Origin: Bacillota bacterium
GTDB lineage: Bacteria > Bacillota > Clostridia > Oscillospirales > Oscillospiraceae
Direction of reading: 5' to 3'
Assembly: GCA_023395775.1 (NCBI GenBank)
Contig: JAEWYA010000079.1
Location: 1-19,733 of the forward strand
Length of the DNA stretch: 19,733 bases
This document shows, piece by piece, positions 1 to 6,942 of this stretch; positions within the stretch are counted from its first letter, which is position 1, and each line of letters begins with the position of its first letter. Both the position numbers and the translations under genes were made by a program. The notes under the pieces are model-generated. The model was not told the DNA's origin. It searched no databases and was given only the letters and a program-made list of their open reading frames with translations.

Positions 1-528
1 GCGGAGCAGAGCCCCATCCGATGCCTGAGGGCGAAGTACCGCCCGGAGTACGACCTCAGCCACCGGGACATTCTGGGCAGTCTCATGGGCATGGGCATTA
101 CCCGTGAAAAGATCGGGGACATTCTAGTGGGCAAGGAGTCCTGCGACCTGATCGTACTGGAGAGCGTGGCGGGCTTTTTATTGCAGAGCTGGGACCAGGC
201 GGGCCGGGCGAAGCTGAGCGTTTCGACCATTGAGATGGCGGACCTGTCCGCGCCGGAAGAGACCTGTGAGGAAGTCCGGGACACGGTGATGAGCCTCCGG
301 CTGGACGCCGTGGCGGCCACGGGTTTCAAAATGGCCCGGGGAAAGGCTTCGGCGCTGATTGAAAGCGGCAAGGTCCAGGTAAATTGGCAGGATTGCACAA
401 AACCGGACAGACTGCTGGGTGAGGGAGACACTGTCTCCGCCAGGGGCCTTGGAAAGTTCAAGGTGGCGCAGGTTGGCGGCGTGACAAAAAAGGGAAGGAC
501 CTCCATTGTCATCAAACGATACGTGTGA
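1..528 (+). CDS. ylmH: YlmH-family S4-domain RNA-binding protein (5' end outside window)
   Basis: The frame is open from base 1, so the gene begins upstream and only its last 175 codons are here. The segment HRDILGSLMGMGITREKIGD (visible residues about 21-40) is typical of the central YlmH domain. The C-terminal part from about residue 98 (LRLDAVAATGFKMARGKASA, then GKVQVNW and GDTVSARGLGKF) is an S4 RNA-binding fold ending in KGRTSIVIKRYV. YlmH proteins lie near division and cell-wall genes in Firmicutes and bind RNA; a role in rescue of stalled ribosomes has been described for the family. Here it is followed by a UPF0291 gene instead of the usual divIVA. Family assignment is firm; the cellular role is from family knowledge. 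Confidence 0.9.
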   Translation, partial: AEQSPIRCLRAKYRPEYDLSHRDILGSLMGMGITREKIGDILVGKESCDLIVLESVAGFLLQSWDQAGRAKLSVSTIEMADLSAPEETCEEVRDTVMSLRLDAVAATGFKMARGKASALIESGKVQVNWQDCTKPDRLLGEGDTVSARGLGKFKVAQVGGVTKKGRTSIVIKRYV

Positions 529-538
529 GGAGCCGAAT

Positions 539-568
539 ATGCTGAACGGGAAGCTTCCCAATACGTAA
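539..568 (+). CDS. Possible 9-codon leader peptide upstream of the UPF0291 gene
   Basis: An ATG with a GAGGAG ribosome-binding sequence 6 bases upstream opens a frame encoding MLNGKLPNT and stops at TAA, three bases before the AGGAGG of the next gene. A 12-bp palindrome (GGGAAGCTTCCC, 548-559) lies inside it. It could be a coupling or leader peptide, a remnant of a lost gene, or chance. There is no protein-level support. Confidence 0.25.
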   Translation: MLNGKLPNT

Positions 569-582
569 CAGGAGGAAAGGGC

Positions 583-792
583 ATGGAGCAAAAGCAGATC
601 GACCGGATCAACGAGCTGGCCCGCAAGGCGAAAACGCCGGAGGGCCTGACCGAGTGGGAAGAGGCGGAACGCGCCGCCCTGCGTCGGGAGTACGTGGACG
701 CGGTATTGGGAAATTTACAGGGACAGCTGGACAACACATACATCCAGCGGCCCGACGGTTCCAGAGAAAAACTGAGGAAGAAAGAGAAGTGA
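583..792 (+). CDS. UPF0291 / DUF896 family small protein (YnzC-like)
   Basis: This 69-residue protein starts at an ATG 7 bases after a strong AGGAGG. It has the family's pattern: an N-terminal helical hairpin (IDRINELARKAKTPEGLTEWE, approximated by residues 6-25), the conserved EEAERAALRREY segment, then NTYIQRPDG and a lysine-rich tail. UPF0291 members such as B. subtilis YnzC are short three-helix proteins of about 70-80 residues with no established biochemical activity; ynzC itself sits in an SOS operon. Nothing here suggests LexA control. The stop lies 5 bases before the next ATG, so it is probably cotranscribed and translationally coupled with the XpaC-like gene. Confidence 0.88.
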   Translation: MEQKQIDRINELARKAKTPEGLTEWEEAERAALRREYVDAVLGNLQGQLDNTYIQRPDGSREKLRKKEK

Positions 793-797
793 GAGCG

Positions 798-2120
798 ATG
801 GCTTGCGGAAATCAAAGCCATGAGGGCGGCTGGGGGTCCTGGGCGCTGATCGTGTTCCTGTTTGCCATCGGTATCTGGCCCGTGGCGCTGTTTTTGCTGT
901 TTGCCAAACTGTTTGGAAACGACAGCAAGAACAGGCGGGACTATGCGGCCCCTCCGCCTTTGCAGGTGGATCACTCCGCGGAGCAGACGTATACTACTGC
1001 CCGGGATGCCGCGCGGGACGCCGTCCGGGATGCCCGGCACGCTGCCTACGACGCCGCCCGGACCGCCCGGCACGCTGCCAGAGACGCCGCTCGGGACACC
1101 CGGCATGCCGCTGATAGCCGCGCCAGAGCGGCGGCGCAGAACATGGTGAGGTCTCCGGCCACGAAAAAGTCCAACGCCCGGATGATGAAGATCATCGGCC
1201 TGGTGGTCATGGCTATGGGATTGCTGGCTGCCACCAATCCGGCTGACATGGTGTTTTCCGGTTATATTGGGGGATATCTTTGGGATCTTTTGGAATACCT
1301 GGCCATTGCGGTTGGCGGCTTGGGTATGTTCTGCGGCGGACTGAAGATGGACGCCAACATGCACCGCTACGCCCGCTATCTGGCGGTGATGGGGGAGACG
1401 GAGGCCATTTCCCTCACTGAGCTGAGCCGAAAGCTGGGCTGGTCGGAACGGCGCGTGGAAAAGGACCTTGAAAAGATGATCGACCGGGGGTATTTCGGCG
1501 GTCAGGCATACCTGGACCAGAGTCTGGGTTACTTTTTCCGCAGCAGCCAGGCGGACGCGGAGCTGAAAAAACAGCGGGAGGCTCAATCCGCCGCTCAAGA
1601 GCCGCCCAAGGAGGCGGAGGAGGGCTACTCCGGCATCCTGCGGAATATCCGCCGGGCCAACGACCGAATCGCCGATCCGGTACTTACGGCGAAGATTGAC
1701 CGACTGGAGGACATCACCGCCCGCATTTTCCGGGCGGTGGAGGAGGATCCCAAAAAGCGTAACCGCATTGATACGTTCCTGAACTATTATCTGCCCACCA
1801 CACAAAAACTCCTGGACGCCTATGCGGAGTTTGACGCGGCGGGTGTGGAGGGCGAAAACCTGCGCCAGGCAAAGCAAAGAATCGAGAAGACCATGGATTC
1901 CATCGTGGCGGGATTTGAGCATCAGCTGGACGAGCTGTATAAAACCGATGCCATGGATGTGGACAGCGATATCCGGGTGATGGAAACCATGCTTCACCGG
2001 GATACCGCCAGCGTTGAGAAGGATTTCGGCCTTGGCGGATCGGCGCAGACGGCCCTCAATTCCGCCGAGACCGGCGATGTGGATCTGGGAGGTACGGCGG
2101 CCCAGGTGCGGGAGGAATAA
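798..2120 (+). CDS. XpaC-like membrane protein with hendecad repeats and winged-helix-like region
   Basis: From ATG 798 the product is 440 residues; a GTG at 789 overlapping the previous stop is an alternative start. Order: hydrophobic segment about 15-38; Ala/Arg/Asp-rich repeat about 68-113; two further hydrophobic segments about 131-147 and 157-180; a winged-helix-like stretch about 190-250 (LTELSRKLGWSERRVEKDLE, then RGYFGG); and an XpaC/5-bromo-4-chloroindolyl phosphate hydrolysis family region about 275-425 (ILRNIRRANDRIADPVL, RIDTFLNYYLPTTQKLLDAY, MLHRD). XpaC proteins are often next to telA (toxic anion resistance); no telA is here. The true function of the family is unclear and the phosphatase-sounding name should not be taken literally. 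The weak ribosome-binding site suggests coupling to the UPF0291 gene. Confidence 0.8.
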   Translation: MACGNQSHEGGWGSWALIVFLFAIGIWPVALFLLFAKLFGNDSKNRRDYAAPPPLQVDHSAEQTYTTARDAARDAVRDARHAAYDAARTARHAARDAARDTRHAADSRARAAAQNMVRSPATKKSNARMMKIIGLVVMAMGLLAATNPADMVFSGYIGGYLWDLLEYLAIAVGGLGMFCGGLKMDANMHRYARYLAVMGETEAISLTELSRKLGWSERRVEKDLEKMIDRGYFGGQAYLDQSLGYFFRSSQADAELKKQREAQSAAQEPPKEAEEGYSGILRNIRRANDRIADPVLTAKIDRLEDITARIFRAVEEDPKKRNRIDTFLNYYLPTTQKLLDAYAEFDAAGVEGENLRQAKQRIEKTMDSIVAGFEHQLDELYKTDAMDVDSDIRVMETMLHRDTASVEKDFGLGGSAQTALNSAETGDVDLGGTAAQVREE

Positions 2121-2151
2121 AACGAGGTGCCCGGACTGATGTAAAAGAAAG

Positions 2152-2190
2152 CGGTGCGGCAGAGATCATTTCTCTTCCGCACCGTTATTT
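2152..2190. terminator. Bidirectional intrinsic terminator between convergent genes
   Basis: A stem of CGGTGCGG plus AGAGA pairs with TCTCT plus CCGCACCG around a TCATT loop, with one internal C/T mismatch. It is followed by TTATTT on + and by a T-rich CTTTCTTTTAC on -. It sits between the XpaC-like gene (+) and the divergent-PAP2 gene (-), so it probably ends both transcripts. Confidence 0.85.
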
Positions 2191-2206
2191 ATGTACGGCC
2201 ACTAAA

Positions 2207-2635
2207 TCAGCCTAAGATCAGCGCGATAATTAGACCCAGCAGTGCGCCGAACGCAACCTGAAGAGGAGTATGTCCCAGAAATTCTTTCATCTTCACGTCG
2301 CTCTCAAGGTCGCTGCTGAACAACTCCAGCAGCTCGTTGAGCGCTTTGGCGTGTTTCCCGGCCTCCAAACGGACGCCCATGGCGTCATGCATGACGATGA
2401 TTGCAAGGATCACCGCGACAGCGAACGCAGCAGAGTCCAGACCGCATTCCATTCCGGCGGTGACCGCCATCGCCGTCACCGTTGCGGAATGTCCGCTGGG
2501 CATCCCGCCGTCTCCAAATAGACGGCGGATGTCCAGCTTTCGATTCATCAAAGCGTAGATGATCACTTTCAGAACCTGCGCGATGATCCAGGCGATCATG
2601 GCGTTGACCAAAATGTGGTTTTTCCATAGACTCAT
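2207..2635 (-). CDS. Divergent PAP2 family membrane protein (DUF212)
   Basis: This 142-residue integral membrane protein belongs to the divergent PAP2 family. The signature GGMPSGHSATV (residues 43-53) corresponds to the second phosphatase motif, and HDAMGVRLEAGKH (83-95) carries the His/Asp and Arg of the third. GHTPLQV (121-127) is the family's C-terminal motif. Hydrophobic helices lie around 8-30, 50-66, 69-83 and 125-141. The start was set at ATG 2635 because an AGGAGG lies 12 bases upstream; an in-frame extension reaching 2749 is rich in His/Arg/Cys and looks non-coding. The family is expected to act on lipid or isoprenoid phosphates, but the substrate is unknown. The gene stands alone between a shared terminator and a possible promoter near 2805. 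Confidence 0.88.
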   Translation of the reverse strand: MSLWKNHILVNAMIAWIIAQVLKVIIYALMNRKLDIRRLFGDGGMPSGHSATVTAMAVTAGMECGLDSAAFAVAVILAIIVMHDAMGVRLEAGKHAKALNELLELFSSDLESDVKMKEFLGHTPLQVAFGALLGLIIALILG

Positions 2636-2801
2636 GTTGCGTCGATGCCTCCTGTTGTGCCGGACTTGGCCGCTATGAAATGCGCGCATAGCGCGGCAAT
2701 GACTTGTATGATAGCATGATGAAATCATGCCGCCCTTTGGGCAACTCAAATCCTAAACAAAACTCGGCTGCGCAAAGAGCGGGATACAGCTATCTACGTC
2801 T

Positions 2802-2810
2802 ATTGTAGCA
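2802..2810 (-). promoter_or_regulatory. Possible extended -10 promoter for the divergent-PAP2 gene
   Basis: Read on -, TGCTACAAT is an extended -10 element (TGN plus TACAAT). No good -35 hexamer is present at 17 bases. It lies about 170 bases upstream of the ATG at 2635. Evidence is a motif only. Confidence 0.35.
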
Positions 2811-2986
2811 CACTCTATACGAAACGGCCAGTTCTTTGTCGAAATTGCGCGTTTAGCGAGAGCGTGCCAGAGCCATCAGTGCGGCGCCGTCACGCTGAGG
2901 GATAAGACAATCTATGCGTACTGCACTCCAAATCATGTGCTGGACAATAGGCTGGTCTATATTCTGGTGGATTGGTCGATGAAATG

Positions 2987-3019
2987 GGAAACGGCATGAC
3001 CGCAGGCCATGCCGTTTCC
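2987..3019 (-). terminator. Strong hairpin downstream of the symporter gene, probable terminator
   Basis: GGAAACGGCATG pairs perfectly with CATGCCGTTTCC (12 bp) around a 9-base loop, about 50 bases after the symporter stop. The T-tract on the - side is weak (CCATTTC). On + the stem is followed by AAAAATTTTATTT. It may act weakly in both directions. Confidence 0.55.
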
Positions 3020-3067
3020 AAAAATTTTATTTACCGTCCACGCGCGTTATTTTTCATAGCCGACTGT

Positions 3068-4357
3068 TTAGCCCTCTTTTTTGGCGGCCAGCGCCTTTTG
3101 CAGCCAATCCTTGCCGTCTACGAAACGGGCCACCACATAGCTGATCACGTAGTCTCCGGCAGAGTTGACCATGGTGGCGGGGGGGTCCACCAGATTGCCG
3201 ATGGTAATGGCAATGGGATAGGCCAGGTCCATCTGAGAGGGGAAGAACACGGAGCACATAATAAACTCGCCGATGTAACCGCCGCCGGGGATGCCGCTCA
3301 TGCCCACGGAGGACAAAACCGCAACCAGAATCACCTTCAGAAAGGTGCCGGCGCCATCAAAGGGAATGCCGAACACGCCGAACAGGAATGCAATTTTCAG
3401 AGCACAGGAGAAGCACGAGCCGTCCATGTGCATCGTGGCTCCCAGAGGTACCACGATCTCGCTGACGTCCTTGGGGATTCCGGTTTCCTCAGCCACCTCC
3501 ATATTGGTGGGGATAGTGGCAACGGACGAGCAGGTGCCAAGGCTGGTGACAGCGGGCCTCAGAATGTGCTTGAACATCACCTTCACAGCGCCCTTTCCGC
3601 CGCCGAAGCGGGCGAACAGGGGGAACGCGGTGATCACATAGATGAAGCACAGGGGATAGTAGACTGCCAGCGCCCGGCCATAGTCCTGGGCGATGCCGGA
3701 GCCATAGGTTGCCACCAGATCGGCGAAGAAGCCAAAGAAAGCGATGGGGGCGTAATAAGTGATGATCTTGACGACCTTCATCATGCAGTTGGACAGGTCG
3801 TTCAGGAACTTTCCAACCATGCAGTCGGGGCCGCCGTTCATATTTACGCCGAACCCAAAAATAATGGAGAACACGATCAGCGGCAGCATGGCCCGGCGGC
3901 TCAGAAGACCCACAAAGTCCTCGGCGGTGAGGAAGCTGACAATCAGCTCCGCCACGGTCTTCTGCTCATCCACCGTACCCGCGGGAATATTCTTCCACGG
4001 GGTCAGCACGGGCGGAATCAGCTTCATCAGCACGATCATGATGACGGCGGCGATTGCTCCCGTGACCACGAAGGTGACGATGGTGGTACCCATGATCTTA
4101 CCGGCCCGCTTCGCGCTTTTCATGTTGGCCACAGCGCCGGAGATGGACGCGAACACCATGGGGACCACAATGCAGAACATCAGGTTGATAAAGATCTGAC
4201 CCAGGGGCTTCAAAATGGAGGCGCCCGCTGAGATCACGTTGCCGTCTGCGTCCTTCACATTGGGGAACATGGCGCCGACAACGCAGCCGAGCAAGATACC
4301 GCAGATCATGCAGATCAAAAGGCCGTAGTTGCTCCAGACAGAGGCTTTCTTATTCAT
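3068..4357 (-). CDS. Dicarboxylate/amino acid:cation symporter (DAACS family)
   Basis: This 429-residue multi-pass transporter carries the DAACS signatures in order: the serine-rich re-entrant loop TSLGTCSSVATIPTNM, then MHMDGSCFSCALK (matching the NMDGT region), and GIPGGGYIGEF before the last helices. N-terminal SNYGLLICMICGILLGCVVG is the first membrane helix. Family members import dicarboxylates, glutamate/aspartate or neutral amino acids with Na+ or H+; the residues readable by eye do not settle which. ATG 4357 was chosen because GAGAGG lies 12 bases upstream, and the longer frame would need a TTG at 4396 inside the dapF-proximal spacer. dapF is 40 bases upstream on the same strand, so the two are probably cotranscribed. 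Confidence 0.92.
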   Translation of the reverse strand: MNKKASVWSNYGLLICMICGILLGCVVGAMFPNVKDADGNVISAGASILKPLGQIFINLMFCIVVPMVFASISGAVANMKSAKRAGKIMGTTIVTFVVTGAIAAVIMIVLMKLIPPVLTPWKNIPAGTVDEQKTVAELIVSFLTAEDFVGLLSRRAMLPLIVFSIIFGFGVNMNGGPDCMVGKFLNDLSNCMMKVVKIITYYAPIAFFGFFADLVATYGSGIAQDYGRALAVYYPLCFIYVITAFPLFARFGGGKGAVKVMFKHILRPAVTSLGTCSSVATIPTNMEVAEETGIPKDVSEIVVPLGATMHMDGSCFSCALKIAFLFGVFGIPFDGAGTFLKVILVAVLSSVGMSGIPGGGYIGEFIMCSVFFPSQMDLAYPIAITIGNLVDPPATMVNSAGDYVISYVVARFVDGKDWLQKALAAKKEG

Positions 4358-4397
4358 AAATACCCAATCCTCTCTTTCACACACAATAGGGGACAAT

Positions 4398-5243
4398 TTA
4401 TTTTGCGGGGCGAAGTTCCTCGTCGGTAATTTCGCCTTTGCAAACGATGTTGGTAGGCCCCGTCAGATACAGAGCCGCGATATGGGGGCCATCCCGCTCC
4501 GCGTCCACGATGAGCCGCCCGCCGGTCATATCGACCTTCACGCCCTGACCCGAGACCTTGCCCTGAAGGGTCAGGACGGTGACGACGGAGCCGGTGCCGG
4601 TGCCGCAGGCATAGGTGAAGTCCTCCACGCCCCGTTCAAAGGTCCGCTCATAGACGGTGTCCTCGCCGGTGATCTCATAGAAGTTCACGTTGGCCCCCTT
4701 GGGAAAGGAGGGATGATGCCGCATGGCGCGGCCCAACTCCCGCAGCTCGCCCTGGTCCGCGTTCCGCAGGTCCCGGTAGGGGACCACGGCGTGGGGCAGG
4801 CCCGGGTTCCCCAGCTCCACATAGGCGCAGGAATACCTGACGCCGCCCACCTCGATGGGGTGCTCCAGCTGGACGGTGGAGGGGTCGTTCAGCCGGATGC
4901 GGTATAGCCTTTGGTCAATGCGTCTGCCGGTGACGATTCCCGCCGTGGTTTCCACGGTTTGGGTTTCCCCCGCAAGGCCGGTTTCGTAGCCGTACCGGCA
5001 GATGCACCGGGCGCCGTTGCCGCACATTTCGCCTACCGACCCGTCGGAGTTGTAGAACAGCATTTTGTAATCTCCGCCCTGATCGGGGGCGTCGATCACC
5101 ATGAAGCCGTCCGCCCCAATGGACAGATGCCGCTCACACAGCGTCCTTGCCATTTCCGGGAACACCTCCGGCGGCAGATGCTCCTCCAGGTTATTCAGAA
5201 CAATGAAGTCATTGCCTGCGCCGTTCATTTTCCAAAACCGCAT
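4398..5243 (-). CDS. dapF: Diaminopimelate epimerase
   Basis: This enzyme interconverts LL- and meso-diaminopimelate for lysine and peptidoglycan synthesis in the cytoplasm. At 281 residues it has the normal family length. The N-terminal KMNGAGNDFIVLNN (residues 5-18) is the family start. Both catalytic cysteines are visible: C74 in EMCGNGARC and C213 in YACGTGTGSV. ANVNFYE (185-190 region) and YVELGNPGLPHAVV (141-154) are further conserved parts. The ATG at 5243 is preceded by GAGAGGGGG at about 9 bases. An extended -10 element (TGATATAAT) lies some 35-40 bases upstream. It leads a two-gene unit with the symporter. Confidence is high because both half-site motifs are intact. Confidence 0.97.
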   Translation of the reverse strand: MRFWKMNGAGNDFIVLNNLEEHLPPEVFPEMARTLCERHLSIGADGFMVIDAPDQGGDYKMLFYNSDGSVGEMCGNGARCICRYGYETGLAGETQTVETTAGIVTGRRIDQRLYRIRLNDPSTVQLEHPIEVGGVRYSCAYVELGNPGLPHAVVPYRDLRNADQGELRELGRAMRHHPSFPKGANVNFYEITGEDTVYERTFERGVEDFTYACGTGTGSVVTVLTLQGKVSGQGVKVDMTGGRLIVDAERDGPHIAALYLTGPTNIVCKGEITDEELRPAK

Positions 5244-5276
5244 CAGCGGCGGCCCCCTCTCAAATTTTCTTGCTTT

Positions 5277-5285
5277 ATTATATCA
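5277..5285 (-). promoter_or_regulatory. Extended -10 promoter for dapF
   Basis: On the - strand TGATATAAT combines a consensus TATAAT with the extended TGN element. The -35 region (TGTAAT at 17 bases) is poor, as is usual for extended -10 promoters. It is placed well for a short dapF leader. Confidence 0.6.
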
Positions 5286-5449
5286 ACAGATAACCCGCAA
5301 TTACACTGGAGAATGTGCTAAAATCCATGCAAAAAGTGCGGCCTTCTTTGCACAATTGGAGAAAAAGGGAAAAATGCGTGCGGAACCGTCGACTACAGTG
5401 GATTCCGCTGTGAAGCCGGACGCTGCAGGCTTGTTGGAAGGTAAAAATA

Positions 5450-5493
5450 TTCAGGCTGCAAAAAGGTCCCGGCGGACTTTTTTGCAGCCTGAA
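5450..5493 (-). terminator. Intrinsic terminator of the glycolipid-ferredoxin unit
   Basis: TTCAGGCTGCAAAAA pairs with TTTTTTGCAGCCTGAA (about 15 bp) around GTCCGCCGGGACC. On - it is followed by TATTTTTACC. It lies 14 bases past the ferredoxin stop codon. Confidence 0.88.
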
Positions 5494-5506
5494 AGAAGGA
5501 GCTGGG

Positions 5507-5683
5507 TTAGGCTTCCCGAATGGCGGAGACGGGGCAGGCGTCGATGGCCGCCTGTACCTCGTCGTCGGGGCCGTCGGCAGTGGCTTCAGCCTTGCCGTCC
5601 CCGTTCCACTTAAACACCTCCGGAACGGAGCCGACGCACAGACCGCAGCTGATACAGGTGTCCTGGTCCACATGAGCGCGCAT
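5507..5683 (-). CDS. Single-cluster [4Fe-4S] ferredoxin
   Basis: This 58-residue protein reads MRAHVDQDTCISCGLCVGSV and onward. The ligands are C10-x2-C13-x2-C16 and a distal Cys in ACPVSAIREA near the C-terminus. A valine replaces the extra cysteine often found after the first motif (SVP, not SCP), which still leaves the four cysteines needed for one cluster. The middle PEVFKWNGDGKAEA is typical of clostridial monocluster ferredoxins. It should be a small cytoplasmic electron carrier. A GGAAGGGA ribosome-binding site sits 5-6 bases before the ATG, and a hairpin (TCGGCG/CGCCGA, 5707-5724) lies just upstream. It follows the LafA-like gene by 99 bases on the same strand with no terminator between, so it may be the last gene of that operon. 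Confidence 0.93.
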   Translation of the reverse strand: MRAHVDQDTCISCGLCVGSVPEVFKWNGDGKAEATADGPDDEVQAAIDACPVSAIREA

Positions 5684-5782
5684 AAAAATCCCTTCCTTTC
5701 CTTTTTTCGGCGAAGAACCGCCGAGGCTAGTATGCCCGACTTGGAAAATTCCTTTCCGGGCGATTTATGCGGACTGATACGC

Positions 5783-6838
5783 TCAGGCGTGGGCCATGGG
5801 ACGTCTGGCGCGAACGGTCCCTTCCTCCGGAGTCTGATAGGGCAGACCCTCCAGCTCGTAGATCGTCCGCAGGACCCGGCCCATGGCGGCGATGCTGCGG
5901 CTGCGGGCTACTTCCAGCCCGCCGGCGGCGGGAGAGGGAAGGTCGCCGTTCAGAAGGCCGGAGACCTTCCGCAAGAAGTCCCAATTGTCCTTGGCCTTGC
6001 AGACGGAGACGCCGTCGGTAAGCCAATCCCGGTACACCGGGATGTCCCGTACCACCGTGGGGATGCCGCAGGCCAAAGCCTCCAGAACTACAATACCTTC
6101 TGTCTCCTCGTGGCTCATAAAGGCGAATACGTCGCACCCGCAGTAGGCGTCCCGCAGCTCCTCACGGTCCACGTAACCGGGGAAGACCAAATTGGACGGA
6201 GCGTCGTCAATGGCTTGTCGGATTTCGTGAGGTACCAGGTCCAGATTGGTATAGCCGAACCAGAAGAAGCGGACGTCCGGCAGCTTCCGGGCCATGTCCA
6301 CAAAATCCAAAAGGCCTTTGCGGGCGATATAGTGTCCTACGGAGAGGACGGCCTTTTCCTGCTCGCCGACGCCGTACTTTTCACGGAATACCTTACGGCG
6401 GGCAAGAGAGGGGGCAAAGAAATCCGTGTCTACGCCGTTGCTCAGAGCGTAGATCGGGCGGCGGATGCCGTAGCTCTCCAGAAGCTGCTTGGAAAAGGGG
6501 GTGGGGGTGATGATCACGTCGCCCCGCGCATAGCAGAATTTGATCCATCGGCGAAACAGCGGCGCCAGAAGGTTTGACCCCTTGAAGGAGTTGCGGAAGT
6601 CCTCCTCCGTGGAATGACCGTAGTACACCACCTTTTTTCCCGCCAGGTGGGCGCGGAGAGCGGCCAGCGGCGCGTCGGGCAGAACGGTGTTGATATGAAC
6701 CGTCCGAGCCTCCGAAGCAAAGCGCTCCGTGGAGGCGATATCCGCGCCGGACAACATTTCCTTTTGATGAAGCACAGCCTGTCCCACACCGCTGCGGCGG
6801 ACCAGAGACAGAGAACCGGTATATAATTGAACACTCAT
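5783..6838 (-). CDS. GT4 glycosyltransferase, LafA/CpoA-like (second sugar of the glycolipid)
   Basis: This is a 351-residue GT-B fold glycosyltransferase of family 4. HGHSTEEDFRNSF-type sequence (residues 74-86), GSNLLAPLFRRW (87-98), DVIITPTPFSKQLLESYG (107-124) and PIYALSNGVD (128-137) closely recall the streptococcal LafA/CpoA proteins, which add the second hexose to monoglucosyl-diacylglycerol. The nucleotide-sugar EX7E motif is E245-x7-E253 (ETEGIVVLEALACGIP). The ATG at 6838 follows AAAGGAGGAAA. The gene lies 104 bases after the VTT gene and downstream of a LafB-like glycosyltransferase. I infer synthesis of a diglycosyl-diacylglycerol at the inner membrane face, possibly a lipoteichoic acid anchor. 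The sugar donor cannot be read from sequence. Confidence 0.85.
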   Translation of the reverse strand: MSVQLYTGSLSLVRRSGVGQAVLHQKEMLSGADIASTERFASEARTVHINTVLPDAPLAALRAHLAGKKVVYYGHSTEEDFRNSFKGSNLLAPLFRRWIKFCYARGDVIITPTPFSKQLLESYGIRRPIYALSNGVDTDFFAPSLARRKVFREKYGVGEQEKAVLSVGHYIARKGLLDFVDMARKLPDVRFFWFGYTNLDLVPHEIRQAIDDAPSNLVFPGYVDREELRDAYCGCDVFAFMSHEETEGIVVLEALACGIPTVVRDIPVYRDWLTDGVSVCKAKDNWDFLRKVSGLLNGDLPSPAAGGLEVARSRSIAAMGRVLRTIYELEGLPYQTPEEGTVRARRPMAHA

Positions 6839-6942
6839 GGTAGATTTCCTCCTTTTCAGGGCGCAGCAAACCAGGGTGGGCCGGTGAGGACTCACTCTGC
6901 GCTGCAATTTTTGAATTCACCGTCCCCGGCTGACAGGCGCGT

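Larger units (their letters stand above)
2636..3067. other. Lower-GC intergenic region with hairpins and a possible gene remnant
   Basis: No convincing gene was found in these 432 bases. The leader of the divergent-PAP2 gene contains two small perfect hairpins (GCATGAT/ATCATGC at 2714-2730 and GCCC/GGGC at 2732-2742). An open + frame without an ATG at its head runs from about 2757 to a TGA at 2997-2999 and ends in the peptide LVYILVDWSMKWETA; it may be a gene remnant. The long stem at 2987-3019 closes the region. Confidence 0.5.

Noticed and set aside
654..797. Upstream extension of the XpaC-like gene
   Set aside because: It overlaps the well-supported UPF0291 gene in another frame and reads as basic, low-complexity sequence.
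999..1130. CRISPR-like or satellite array
   Set aside because: The repeats are in frame, encode 11-residue helical units and have no spacers; they are part of the XpaC-like gene.
2972..4231. 419-codon + strand open frame opposite the symporter gene
   Set aside because: It is rich in His/Gly/Gln/Asp runs, has no family motif, and lies antisense to a clear DAACS transporter; it is a codon-bias shadow.
5707..5724. Terminator between the LafA-like gene and the ferredoxin gene
   Set aside because: The 6-bp stem is followed by A residues, not T, on the - strand, so it lacks a terminator tract in the relevant direction.
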